Source: Skeletonema tropicum
Taxonomy: Eukaryota > Bacillariophyta > Thalassiosirophyceae > Thalassiosirales > Thalassiosiraceae
Direction: 5' to 3'
Assembly (NCBI GenBank): GCA_037178625.1
Contig: CM074141.1
Coordinates: forward strand, 992,001 to 1,056,000
DNA length: 64,000 nucleotides
Notes under the pieces: generated by a model
The model's database searches: none
The model's input: the letters and a program-made list of their open reading frames with translations, nothing else
Told to the model about the DNA's origin: nothing
Part shown: positions 1-11,152 of the stretch, piece after piece
How the letters are laid out: each line of letters starts with the position of its first letter
Numbering within the stretch: position 1 is the stretch's first letter
Made by a program: the position numbers and the translations under genes

Positions 1-25
1 GCAGCATCAATACTACAAACCAATA

Positions 26-1489
26 ATGAATCAAACAATACACAAATACAACACCCCCTCCTCCACAACTTCACCAACCACAGGATCAACCCTCCACCTA
101 ATCTTCTCCACCGACTGCGGAACCTTCCAACACTGGCAATCCTACCTCTTCTTCCACCGTGCCTACACCGTCCAACAACCGGGATATATTACCCGTATAG
201 CGTCCGGATGTACGCCAGAACAACAACAGTATGAACAGTCGTGGCATGACAGCCATGTTGCAGAGGTGATGAGTGATAGGTATAGGATACACTTTACTCC
301 ACACTTTTCGGGTGTGGTCGATGAGACTACGGGGGAGGTGAAGGGGGATTATAAGTTTTTTAATAAGCCATTTGGGCTGAAACACTTTTTGGAGGAGAGT
401 GATTTGCTTGGATTGACTAACAACAACAACAACAACAACAACAACAACGATAATAAAGAGAGGATGATGAAACATCCAAATGACATCATCATACTCTGCG
501 ATCCAGACTTTGCTCTCCTTCGACCAATCACAGACGATTTCTCCAATCCACGTGACACACTCATCGGACCACGTCGCAAGGCCCACTATCAACAAATGTC
601 CTCACACATTGTTACACATGGACAACCCTACGCCCAAACGTACGGTTTGGGTACCCAATGGCGAAAGTTCAATCTAGATGAGATTGCTGGACCGGATAGT
701 CCAGCAAAGTCAGTAGATCAGAAGAATGGAGGAGTGTTTTATCCAGCTGGACCACCGTATATTGGCACAGCGAGTGATATGTATAAGATTGCTGTGGCGT
801 GGTCGGAGTTTGCACCGAGGGTTTATAAGGAGTATCCACATTTGTTGGCGGAAATGGTGAGTTTGTGTGATAGTGGCGCTGCGTTCACTATATATTTTAT
901 ACGACTGGATCTCTGTTGGCTTTTGCTTGTTTTTCGTCTCGTTTGTGAGATTGTACACTCTTACACATCCAAAATCTCGCTTCTTATCTCTCTCTCTCTC
1001 TCTCAGTACGCCTACTGCATAGCAGCAGCCCACCTCCAACTCCCCCACACACTCATTGATTCCCTCATGATCTCCAGTTCCGACGTTGGCGGTGAGGGTT
1101 GGAAATTCATTCACGCCATTCCAAAAGCAGACACATGTTCCTTTGCCACCCAACCCGATCATTCCATCCGACCACTTCCATCCCTAATACATTACTGTCA
1201 ACGGTATATAGTCGATACACGGTACTTCTTTGGGAAGCGTAAGGTCCCCCATGAGATATTCACGTGTGATCACCCATTGTTGGAAGAACCACCAATGACC
1301 TTGGGACAGGGTGAAATGAATACGGAGAAGGATCGAATGGCTGCCTTTGTGATTTGTGCCATGACGAGGTTTATGAATGATGCCATGATGTTTTTTAAGG
1401 AGCGGGCTCATTGTGAGGGTGGTGGGAATCGGGAACGGATGGAGTTGGTCCCTAATGCAAAATTAACTCAAAGGAAGACGGATGGTTAA
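26..1489 (+). CDS. Peptidyl-serine/hydroxyproline glycosyltransferase-like protein
   Basis: The gene has two exons, 26-856 and 1007-1489. The 150 bp intron (857-1006) starts GTGAGT and ends CTCTCAG; it is a multiple of three and stays open, so an unspliced reading wrongly adds 50 hydrophobic residues. The spliced product is about 437 aa. Near the start it has [17 protein letters not shown], then the metal-binding DxD-type motif ILCDPDF, and later a [13 protein letters not shown] segment. This order is typical of the plant and algal enzymes that glycosylate serine or hydroxyproline in secretory proteins (SERGT/HPAT type, Golgi or ER). No in-frame stop lies between base 2 and the ATG at 26, so the true start and the expected signal anchor may lie outside the window. 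The family is fairly sure; the exact sugar and acceptor are not. Confidence 0.65.
   Translation: MNQTIHKYNTPSSTTSPTTGSTLHLIFSTDCGTFQHWQSYLFFHRAYTVQQPGYITRIASGCTPEQQQYEQSWHDSHVAEVMSDRYRIHFTPHFSGVVDETTGEVKGDYKFFNKPFGLKHFLEESDLLGLTNNNNNNNNNNDNKERMMKHPNDIIILCDPDFALLRPITDDFSNPRDTLIGPRRKAHYQQMSSHIVTHGQPYAQTYGLGTQWRKFNLDEIAGPDSPAKSVDQKNGGVFYPAGPPYIGTASDMYKIAVAWSEFAPRVYKEYPHLLAEMVSLCDSGAAFTIYFIRLDLCWLLLVFRLVCEIVHSYTSKISLLISLSLSQYAYCIAAAHLQLPHTLIDSLMISSSDVGGEGWKFIHAIPKADTCSFATQPDHSIRPLPSLIHYCQRYIVDTRYFFGKRKVPHEIFTCDHPLLEEPPMTLGQGEMNTEKDRMAAFVICAMTRFMNDAMMFFKERAHCEGGGNRERMELVPNAKLTQRKTDG
419..448 (+). repeat. (AAC)10 microsatellite encoding poly-Asn
   Basis: Ten AAC codons in the reading frame of the glycosyltransferase give ten consecutive asparagines. 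The tract sits in a loop just before the DxD-type strand and is likely length-variable between alleles. Confidence 0.9.
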
Positions 1490-1569
1490 AATAAACAAGC
1501 ACTTATATCTGCATAATGTCTCTTGATACCTTGTACATTTATTGAATTTGCCTCTTCATGCACTGCTCT

Positions 1570-2550
1570 CTACATAATATCTATCAACTCGCGTAAATGA
1601 CATCCCCTTGTCCAATGAATTATGAATTTTGTACAAGGTGCGATTCTCATTTTGCTCCCGTCCTTCTTCCTCTTACACACAGACTTGTGGTTTGGCCAAT
1701 CACTTCGTTGACACTCCTTACCACAATACTTGACACTTCGGCGCAGCCTGTGCATTGGAAGAGCTTTTCTTTACTCTGACTACAATGCGCGCACACATTA
1801 TTATCGTCATTGCTCTCGCCTTTTTGTTGTTGTTCTTCTTCTTCTTTCAGGCAGTTGCATGTGTTTTTAGAGTACAAGAACGCGGCCAGAAATTCCTCAA
1901 GCCTTCCCGTCGTCTTTTGCGTATTGCATGTAAGCCGCTCCTTCAGCATCTGGTGAAAACAATGCGACAGCAAATGCAATGACTACAGCCATCGCTATGT
2001 AGCGCTTCTTTTCATCAACGTTCACTTGTGCATGGAGTACATAATACTCTGTTCCAAGTGCTACAAGACACGCTGTTACTACCTTCAAGTAAACTGGGTC
2101 ACTCACGTCTGGCAAGATGTCGAAATTATTCGGATCAACCAAAGACTGGATTAATTCTTGACAAATCGTTGCGATGGAATCATCTTGATCATCATCTAAT
2201 GTGCAAGAGAAGCGTAAGGAAATCTACTCTTCACAGCATTATGAAACGCAGGCATGAATTGCAAGATCTCTTCAATGTCAGAAGATGATATTGCATGAGA
2301 TACTTCAGCTGTCGGATTAGTGATCAACTCTAGTCCGTGGCAACACCACCTGATTGGCAAGGGAAGTGGAGGGAAATAAATATGCCTCCTACCAGGAATA
2401 GGTGCGTTGGATACCCGCTGCATCAGATGATCCCAGAAAAAAGGTGGACTTGGATTGGTGGTGGAATCGTCAGTGTTTATTATATAAAGTGAAAGAGGAT
2501 ACGTTCAGATAATATTCTATCACTCACATTTCATCATCGTCGTCGCTCAT
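1570..2550 (-). pseudogene. MYND zinc-finger protein, frameshifted copy 1
   Basis: This is a paralogue of the intact gene at 3950-4819. It keeps the same layout: a 23 nt first exon (2528-2550, MSDDDDE...), a 79 bp intron (2449-2527) and a second exon starting at 2448 with [12 protein letters not shown]. The second exon has at least three frame breaks relative to copy 2: near 2206 (after KSRFPYAS), near 1900 (after the KYMQYAKDD-like region) and near 1742, where GGCGCAGCC replaces GGCAGCC inside the zinc finger. The zinc ligands CAHC, CTGC, YCGKEC and HKSVC are still recognisable but lie in different frames. Several frame breaks make a sequencing error unlikely; it is most likely a decayed duplicate. 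Confidence 0.8.
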
Positions 2551-3800
2551 TTTTTGGTTAGTGGATGCTAAAGTTGATGTTATGCATGTATGTATTTTTA
2601 GCAGTGAACTATATTCGGCTTAGCAAGAAAGCGCTCTTGTGAATAATCACTACAGAACTACGACCGTGGGAAGTTGTCAATGCTGGTGTGCCCGTAGTTC
2701 TTGCCGCTTGACAGTGAGCTTCAAAAGTGTCATGTTGTTGCTTTACCTTGCCTTGTGCTGAGAGGTGATCTGAGGTGATGGACAGAGAAGGTGAAGAATC
2801 GAGAAGATTGGGAAAGGGGCGGGATCCGTGTTTTCCGAGAATCCTGGCACTAAACTTCTCGCCACCCGCCGGGCCGTATCCAGTGATGTAGATGCAAGCA
2901 AGGAGCACCACTGCATCATCTCCCATTGCATCATATCATCCATTGTCGATATACATGGTACGAGCAGCAAACGATTGATGTGACCAATCAAAGTTGGACT
3001 AGACGGTAGAGAATGTAACTGTGCAGCTGCGCATCACCTCTTTTCTTGAGCTTGAGCAGGTCCATGCTACGGCATCGTAGTAGAGCTCTAGGTGACCTGG
3101 GTCTACCACTGTTCGTCTACACAGCGTATCTTCATCATGATAATTGAAGATGAGACTATGATGTTTGCGGCAAAGTCATAAAGCTCGATTGTCTCACTCG
3201 TAGGTAGAAGAGAGGTGATACTGCGTGGGAAAACGACCTCGCAAGTGACCAGATGATGAAGTCATATAGCGTATCTGTATCTAATGATGTCAGCATGGAC
3301 ATTGAGAATGATCAGCTTATTGCGGCTTATAGAAGCAAAATACTGCTGCTACTGCTCATGCAAACAGGGGATTACCAGCGAGACTACAGACACTTTTAGA
3401 TACCTAGTTGTAGGTGACCTGATGGTTCAAGTTGGGCTATTGTTGCCAGCTCCAATTTCAACCATAGAAAATCGCATCCAAGGGAAGTGATGTCTGCAAA
3501 GAAATCATTCAAAGACATTGATTCACCCCCGCAGTAAGAAGTGTGGTTTTGTTGGGCTAACGATAACGAACAAGAAGTACATAGACATAACCATGGTATA
3601 TACCGTCATGGTCAATGGTTAGTGTAACAAAATAGTATCAAAAACGACACGCAAGCCTATTAATATCAAATGAAATTTGTTTTATTACAATGATCATGCT
3701 TATTCGATATATATAACAATTACTACCATCACCACCTTCTATTCAAACCCCTCTCCACGCCCACTTTAATTTTCTACCTTCTCAAATCTCTCTCTCTCAA

Positions 3801-3835
3801 TCAAACACCCTCAATCACCCCCCACAACCGTTCCG
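3801..3835 (-). pseudogene. Fragment of the Spc24-like gene (last 11 codons)
   Basis: The reverse strand reads ERLWGVIEGV followed by TGA, against ERLWEVIEGV-stop at the end of the complete Spc24-like gene (8367). Immediately left of base 3838 the sequence switches to MYND 3' flank. The fragment marks the right breakpoint of the tandem duplication and has no function by itself. Confidence 0.8.
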
Positions 3836-3949
3836 AAATTAATTTGCCTCTTCATGCATTGCTCTCTATTTATCAACTTGCATAAATATGTAATGTCCCC
3901 TTGTCACAAGTATTGCAATGAATAATGAATTTTGTGTAAGATGCGATTC

Positions 3950-4819
<870 letters not shown>

Positions 4820-4862
4820 TTTTTGGCTAGTGGATGTTATGTATGTACAAGTGGATAAAATT

Positions 4863-4883
4863 CCGGTGTAAAAGTTACACCGG
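4863..4883. repeat. 21 bp palindrome CCGGTGTAA-AAG-TTACACCGG
   Basis: A perfect 9 bp stem with a 3 nt spacer lies at the left end of the 4858-6899 element. The identical 21-mer recurs at 6717-6737 and a shorter version at 6835-6852. Confidence 0.9.
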
Positions 4884-5099
4884 GTACAAAAGGCCCTGTC
4901 AACGGGGTATAATTTGCCTCCAAGGTGTCCGCTCGTGCCCTCAAGACCGCCCACTCCAGACCACGCAAAGTTACATACAGCAATGACACGAATGAGGTTG
5001 TTGAAGTAAAAATGTGCATTATTTAATGTAGACCTACACAAGATTTTCATCTGCCTATTGCTGTTCTTTTGTAATCTCCAAAACTTTGGAATGCGCTCT

Positions 5100-6670
5100 T
5101 TCAGCCAGCGGTCAGCTTTGGCCGTTGCCATTGCCGCAAGCTTGCTATCTTGGTCCAATTCCGAACAGTTGAAATATGGCGGCGATATCCATAATATGTC
5201 GTCTCGATATCGAGACAGGCAGCTCTTCTTACCACATTCAAATCACCTGCGTCTTAACGAAAGTGATACATCTCCGTCACACCTCCAAGCTTCCAGCCCG
5301 CTCGTAGACACAAGGCAACAATCGATGGGCCCACAGTGCTGGCATTGGCGACCATACTTCCGACGCCTTTCAAGTAGAATGAGTACCAAGTTCTTGCCAG
5401 TTGATCCCAATGTCGTAAAAATCATCCTTGATTTCCTCAACGAGATCATGCATTCGACTACTCTACCTAGTACACTGGTATTGGTGCCAGAAAACACGCA
5501 AAGATCTACCTTGCGAACAGCACGAGACAGATGTGAGGCTTTTCTTGATTGGCGAAGCAGTGCTATGGACCGTGCATGCCTCACGCTGCTTACCCTTCTC
5601 CTTATCGAATACAAACAATTCAAGTAAACTTCCTCGAAGTCAATGCGTATCATTTTCACATATTTTCACATTCAAACAGTTCTCACTGCTCTTCATCAAG
5701 TTCCAGTCCAAAAGAAGCATGAGATGATTGAAAATCTCTCTCTCTCTCCACTTTCAAATGCTCTTTATTATTTCGTATGCTTCGGATTTCATCACGTCTT
5801 CGCCCTTCGTGAGCTTGAGACCGAGTTGTTGCCTTGCTGCAGCAACGTGGCGTGTTATTAATGTAGGTCCCAAGATCTTGCGCAAAAGGCATCTCCGCTC
5901 TTGCTACTGCTACTTCGTAGACCCAAGCAATTGCACTGCGTTTCCATTATATTGCTCGATTGGAAGACTCTACCATCTTCGACTGCAATGTCGGGGGTGA
6001 TTTCATCTGTTATTTTCAGCGCCTTCATGTACTTCTCGGCGCATGAACGTTCAACCACAGCAACATTAAACTTAGTAGTCATATGTACTCCACAACTATA
6101 TCATAATCAAGAGCTTCACCCCATCTATCCTGAGGAAACTGATATGGTGGTGCCTATCACGCAATGGTTTGAGCGCGTCAACAGCATCGACGATATAATT
6201 TCGGAGAGCCGTCCTCTTGTGATCATTTTTGTTCTGATCTTCATTGTCAGCATCTATCATCTTTTCCAGGTGCTCATCGTTCAATTTCTATGCGGTTATC
6301 GAAAAGACGAACCAAACCAAATGAGGAAAGTTGCAACGCTGCCGTCATCAAAAACACTCTTTTTCTATATCATAACTTAGGATCTTTTCAACACGATCGG
6401 TGGATGCCCTTGCACTTGCATCGGCAGCAGGAGAGGTTGTTGCGGGATGCATTCGCAGCGGTGATTTCGTCGGCGCCTTCTTCTTGTTCTTGCTGGGGCG
6501 GCCCTTTGACTTCATTGGATCCGGCATCTTTGTGGGCGGTGATTGTGAGTTGGATATTAGTTGTGTGATAGGGTGCCATGTCCATGTCGCCATTGCGTTG
6601 CCATTGCCATTGAGCAGTGTGACGAATTTTTGAATTTTGGTGAACGCATGAACGTACTTTACGGGCATCG
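5100..6670 (-). pseudogene. Tyrosine recombinase-like gene, heavily decayed
   Basis: Reading the minus strand, the order is a basic N-terminal piece with KSKGRPSKNKKK (about 6500), middle pieces such as KFNVAVVERSCAEKYMKALK (about 6060) and LRKILGPTLITRHVAAARQQ (about 5850), and a C-terminal catalytic-like piece. That last piece reads LGTHST-stop-KG, then VGSMVANASTVGPSIVALC, LRAGW and TEMYHF, followed by AGD. The HxxR-K-G, RAGW and Tyr pattern fits the catalytic box of eukaryotic tyrosine recombinases (Crypton-like), with the HxxR arginine codon turned to TGA and a single-base deletion right after it. A second stop (TAA) follows YHFR. There are many frame breaks, so it cannot be functional. 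Family placement is by motif only. Confidence 0.5.
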
Positions 6671-6716
6671 CCGCAAAAAGTATGACCGTGGGCAGTCCAC
6701 TGGGCTGGTTTGTCTC

Positions 6717-6737
6717 CCGGTGTAAAAGTTACACCGG
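6717..6737. repeat. Second copy of the 21 bp GGTGTAA/TTACACC palindrome
   Basis: Identical to 4863-4883. A third, shorter copy, GTGTAA-AAG-TTACAC, lies at 6835-6852 near the right end of the element, so the right side holds two palindromes about 100 bp apart. Confidence 0.85.
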
Positions 6738-7584
6738 AAGATGGAGTAATATCGTGTATTTTTACTTGCCGCAGCAAAGAGCCAACAAAGCAAGAGGAAT
6801 TGAGATAAAATATATTCGTGTATTTCAAGAAAAAGTGTAAAAGTTACACCGGGAAAGTACACAGAATACCGAATTCCGACGTATTTTACACCGTAATTTT
6901 TGGTAAGTATGTATTTTTTCCAAGCAGCCAGTGATCCTATATGCGGCTTGTTAGCAAGAAAGCGCTCTTGTGAATAATCACTACAGAATTACGACGGTGG
7001 GAAGTTGTCAATGATGGTGTGCCCGTAGTTCTTGCCGCTTGACAGTGAGCTTCAAAAGAAATGTCATTGAATTGTTGTTTTACTTTGTGCTTGATATGAG
7101 GTGATGGACAGAGAAGGTCGAGAAGAATCGGGAAAGGGGCGGGATCCGTGTTTTCCGAGAATCCTGGCACTAATCTTCTCGTCCACTGGCTGTATCCATG
7201 AAGGTGCAAGGATCACCACTGCATCATCTTCTGTTGCTGTAGATACAAGCAAGGATCCCCACTGCATCATCTTCTATTGCATTATATCATCCATTGTCAA
7301 TATATACAAGCAGCAAACGATTGACGTGACCAATCCAAGTTGGACTAGATAGTAGAGAAAATGTAACTGCAGCGCTGCGCATCGCCTCTTTTCTTGAGCA
7401 GGTCCATGCTATACGACAATATCGTAGGCATAGGTGGCCTGGATCTACCACTGTTCGTCTGCACATCGTATCTTCATCATGATCATTGAAATAAGACTAT
7501 TAGTATGTTTGCGACAAAGTGATAAACCTCGATTGTCTCCCTTATAGCAAGAAGAGAGAGGTCATACTGCGTGAGAATACGACC

Positions 7585-7965
7585 TCACGGCTACAGCCAC
7601 ACTATGGTTGGCACTACTAAGTGGAGGAGGGCGAATAGCCAACTAACATGAACCCGGTTAGGGGTTGTGTTGATTTGGGGGAGGGGGTGGACGGATCGTA
7701 GCGGTTAGTGAAATGCTTCGACCATCCGTGGAGGCATGTAATGCAAGCATTAGTGATGCTCCGGCGTTACAAAAAGTAGTCTGACGGTGTCGCACAATGT
7801 GCGACAATAACCGGGCAGGGTTATTAGAACAGTTACTACACAAGATCAAAGCCAATAGGCGAAGAGAGATGATTGGTATGTCACACGCGTGGAATGGTTG
7901 GTTGAGGGGAGTGGTGCAGGTTTGACCATGAGTCCAGATAGCGCTGCGGAAAAGAGAGAAATATC
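7585..7965. other. Stretch unique to copy 2, no gene recognised
   Basis: About 380 bp with no counterpart in copy 1 of the tandem duplication. It contains the palindrome GTCGCACAATGTGCGAC (about 7788-7804) and a plausible but short open stretch. I cannot assign it; it may be a retroelement fragment. Confidence 0.4.
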
Positions 7966-8366
7966 CTACAGATGAGGTTCAATTTGGGCTATTGTAGCCA
8001 GCTCCAATTCAACCATAAAAAATCGTATATCCAAGGGGGGAGGAGATGTCTGCAAAGAAGTCTCCAAAGACCTTGATAGATTCACCCTCGTAGTACGAAG
8101 TGTGGTTTTGGTATGGATTTGTTGGGCTAATAAAACGATAACGAACAAGAAGTACATAGCTAGCTATGGTATTATCCATCATGGTTAGTGTAACAAATTA
8201 ATATCAAACACGACACACAAGCCCATTAAAATGTCAAATGAAATTTGTTTTATTACAATGATCATACTTATTCGATATATAACAATTACCACCATCACCA
8301 CCACCACCTGTCTATTCGTCCCCCCCCCATTCAATCTACCCCCGCCCCCCATCTCTCTCTCTCAAT

Positions 8367-9059
8367 TCAAACACCCTCAATCACCTCCCACAACCGTTCC
8401 GCAACCACACACTCCTCCTCTCCCCCTCCACCACATAATATCGGCTTTTCAATCTCAAATTCCCTCAAAACACCCCGTTCCACCAAACTAACCTCCCCCC
8501 TCAAAACATTCTCCTCACACTTACTATAATCCCATTTAATATTAGTCATCATCACATGCAATGTTAACTCCCGTTGAATCTTGGGTATATTCTTCTTATG
8601 AATGAATTCCACCTCATCTATATCCGTAAGGTCTGTGGAGGCTACTCTTTGGTACTCGTCAATATTCACCGTACTGGACGAAATGTCATTGAGTAATTTG
8701 GATTGTTGTTCGAGTAATTCCTCCCTTTGAGCAGTCAATGAATGGATAGTTGAAAGGTATGTACTAAGTTCTTGATTGTCCTGTTGGAGTGCACGTGTTT
8801 CATTATGGATGGAGTTGGTGAGTGACGATTGGATTTGGGAGGATTGTTGAAGGAGTTTGGTTTGATGATTGGCGAGGGTGGTAAGGTGTGAATTTTGTGT
8901 GGAAATTAGTTGGGCTACTGCGGGGGTGGTGGAGTTTTGTGTGCTGAGGATGGTGGACATTTTGGACTGGAGGGCGAGCCAGTCATTGTCATCGTCGTTG
9001 GAGGTGGTCATGTTGTTGGTGGAGGCAACGTTGGTAGTAGGGCGTCGTGAGTTCGTCAT
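8367..9059 (-). CDS. SPC24: Kinetochore protein Spc24-like (Ndc80 complex)
   Basis: This 230 aa protein starts from ATG at 9059. The N-terminal third is Asn/Ser/Thr-rich, residues about 55-140 form a Gln/Ser/Leu-rich coiled coil (QREELLEQQSKLLND), and the C-terminus is a small globular domain. That domain contains LTLHVMMTNIKWDYSK, then LRGEV and a final ERLWEVIEGV; the IxWDY strand and terminal LW helix are the recognisable features of Spc24. Spc24 pairs with Spc25 and anchors the Ndc80-Nuf2 rod to the inner kinetochore. The divergent neighbour, 259 bp away, encodes Nuf2, another subunit of the same complex, which strengthens the call. A poly-Gly/Glu loop (GGGGEEE) sits before the last helix. 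Length is close to the usual 190-230 aa. Confidence 0.7.
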   Translation of the reverse strand: MTNSRRPTTNVASTNNMTTSNDDDNDWLALQSKMSTILSTQNSTTPAVAQLISTQNSHLTTLANHQTKLLQQSSQIQSSLTNSIHNETRALQQDNQELSTYLSTIHSLTAQREELLEQQSKLLNDISSSTVNIDEYQRVASTDLTDIDEVEFIHKKNIPKIQRELTLHVMMTNIKWDYSKCEENVLRGEVSLVERGVLREFEIEKPILCGGGGEEECVVAERLWEVIEGV

Positions 9060-9318
9060 GGTTGGGCGATGATTTTCAGTTCACTCGCGAGTGGGCCAAA
9101 AAATCGGAAGCAAAATCGGAAGCTCTACGAGGAAAATACTAATTCCGACGTTGGATTGATTGACCGTTTTTTCTAAAAAATCAACATCCACGAAATCGCC
9201 GGCCGCTACAAAACAATCACGCCTTGCCCACAACGTAGCGCTATCAATAGAACACAATCCATCAACAAACAATCTCTCTATCAACCAACCAATCACAATA
9301 AGTATAATATAAACCAAA
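9060..9318. promoter_or_regulatory. Shared 259 bp promoter of Spc24-like and Nuf2-like genes
   Basis: The two start codons (9059 minus, 9319 plus) are only 259 bp apart. The interval contains a perfect 12 bp palindrome CACTCGCGAGTG (9082-9093) and two direct copies of AATCGGAAGC just after it. The CGCG core recalls cell-cycle promoter elements, but no factor can be named from sequence alone. Confidence 0.6.
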
Positions 9319-10898
9319 ATGGGCGACAGAACAACAACAGCCTTCCCCATCCTCAAAAACAGCGTCATACTCCAAATCATGGAAGAAGTCGAAATCCCCC
9401 TCACCGAATCGGAACTACTCGAACCATACCGTTCCAAGGAACGTATTCGTGACGTCTTTGCTCGACTACTCATGCTATGTTGGGGAATGGGTAGTGAAGA
9501 CTCTCTTGCCGCCATTCCTGCCCGTCTCACTCCTCCGCAGAATGGAAATTATTGTTCGACACTACTACTTCCACAACAACATTATAATCAATTGTACGCA
9601 GAAGCACTACCCGAAATCAAATTCTTTTGCCTATTGTCCAAACTAATGACCATTTGTGGCAATCCCGACTTTGGCTTTAAGGATTTACAAGCTCCCACGG
9701 GCAAGCGGCTCAAACGGCAATTGAGTGCGGTGATTAATTTTTTAAAGTTTAAGGAGGATATGCAGTGTTTGGTGGAGCAGGGTCAGGAGGAGGTGAGTGC
9801 ATGATGAAGATTCCTTTCTATGTATGTGTGTGTAGAAATGGTTGACTAACATGCAATTGTATATATTCATTCATTCACACTCTCAGCGCGAGGAACTGTT
9901 TGCCGCCATGGACGAAGTCACACTACAATGTGCCGCATTGGAAGAAGAACTCGAAAAAGTCAAACGAGTCAACCAATCCAAAATGTTGGAACGTGACCAG
10001 GCCATGGCAGAATGCAAAGAAATGGAGGCCGACATTGCCCAACAAAATCGGAAACAAGCCTCGATCCGTCAAGAGACGTACATTCTCAAAAAGAATGCCA
10101 ATGAACTCAAAGATCAGATTGCCAACCTATCCATCTCCCTTCGTGAATTACAGGCGACGGAACGTCAATTATCCAAGGAGGTGGTGGATTCACCCGATCG
10201 GATCAAGTTTGAATTGGCCACGGCACAACAACAATTGGAAGATGTGAAACGATCCATTGAAAAAACGGAAATGGAACGCAAGGTGGTCCAATTGAAATTA
10301 CAAAATGGGATGAAGGTCGAGGGTGATATACGAAGGGTGATGCATGTAATGGAAGAAATGGACGGGAAGATTCAAGAGTATGAAATGGTAGTTGAGGATT
10401 TGGACGATGTGCAACGGAGGCTGGAGGGGGCGGAACGTGCGTTGGAGGGGGGTAGGAGGGAGATGGTGGATCAAGAGAAGAAGCTTCGGATAGTTGGTAA
10501 GAAGTGTGTTGTAATGTTTTGTTCTTTGTTTCACAATACGTTTCGGAAACTGATCTAATCCATCTACATTGTTGTGCACACTTGACCACACACACAAACA
10601 CACGACAACAACAGAAACACAAAAGGAAGAAACATTCCAACTCCTCCAAAAGGCACTCCATCAATCCCAAACCCAGGTACAAGTCGCCACCCAAAAACTA
10701 AGTGTGGTAGAAAAGGATCGTTCCGATGGATTTGCACGAATTGAAGAAAGTCAACGACGAGTACAGGAATTGGAAATGCATATGGAGGAGGAGAGGAAGA
10801 GGGCATTGGAGGTGGTAACTAGTCGGATTGCAGCGTTTCATGAGTTTGAGAAGATGTATAATGAGCAGGATACTTTGGATAAGATTATTTGTGCTTGA
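9319..10898 (+). CDS. NUF2: Kinetochore protein Nuf2-like (Ndc80 complex)
   Basis: Three exons: 9319-9792, 9887-10496 and 10615-10898, with introns of 94 bp (GTGAGT...CTCAG) and 118 bp (GTAAGA...AACAG). Phases match and give a 455 aa protein, the usual Nuf2 size. Residues 1-150 form the calponin-homology-like head: FPILKNSVILQIMEEVEIPL followed by TESELLEPY and FKDLQAPTGKRLKRQLSAVI. This matches the Nuf2 order (FP..., EE..IPLTE.DL, then a 'P...R....LS.IINF' helix). The remainder, from REELFAAMDEV to the end, is a nearly continuous coiled coil. Nuf2 dimerises with Ndc80 to bind microtubules. The last exon ends in a slightly abrupt KIICA-stop; a fourth exon near 11055 is possible but unsupported by a clear donor. 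It is divergent from the Spc24-like gene. Confidence 0.8.
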
Positions 10899-11152
10899 TC
10901 TCTCTTGTGTTGTTGTTTGTTGTTGATGACCAAGAAGTGTGGTATGACAACTTCTTGGCAGGTGTACAAGGTTGTGACATGCATATTAAATATATTTTAG
11001 TATTATTTCTCTCTTTACTACACAGATGTACTCTCCAACTCTTGAACACTTTGCAGAGCACTGTAGAATTATCACGACATGAAAATCTTCGGGCCGAACA
11101 TATATACTTAAGCTAAGCTCGTCCTCTTCCCTTCCATCATCTATCCTATCCA

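Larger units (their letters stand above)
1543..3835. repeat. Tandem duplication, copy 1 (MYND gene to Spc24 3' tail)
   Basis: This block is repeated, diverged, in 3838-8396. Shared stretches include the MYND gene, the sequence beginning AGCAAGAAAGCGCTCTTGTG (about 2622 and 6953), GATCCGTGTTTTCCGAGAAT (about 2823 and 7143), and the AT-rich stretch just before 3750 and 8300. The block ends with a fragment of the Spc24-like gene whose complete copy lies after the second block. Between 2551 and 3800 no gene is seen; small ORFs there are not conserved in frame between the copies. Confidence 0.8.
4858..6899. mobile_element. Decayed tyrosine-recombinase element with short inverted ends
   Basis: The segment is absent from copy 1 of the tandem duplication, where the equivalent site near 2580-2592 looks empty. 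Its ends are inverted: AAATTCCGGTGTAAAA (4858-4873) and, on the other strand, AAATTACGGTGTAAAA (6884-6899), 15 of 16 matching. The flanks share GTA or a slightly longer ATGTA-like motif, so any target duplication is short and uncertain. Inside, the minus strand carries remains of a recombinase gene. The exact borders are inferred from the comparison of the two blocks. Confidence 0.6.

Noticed and set aside
5058..5627. 189-codon plus-strand ORF
   Set aside because: The minus strand of the same region carries the recombinase catalytic motifs; the plus-strand translation has no recognisable pattern.
11050..11116. Possible fourth Nuf2 exon (LSRHENLRAEHIYLS)
   Set aside because: A CAG acceptor exists, but no good in-phase donor was found in exon 3 near its stop; the three-exon model already gives normal length.
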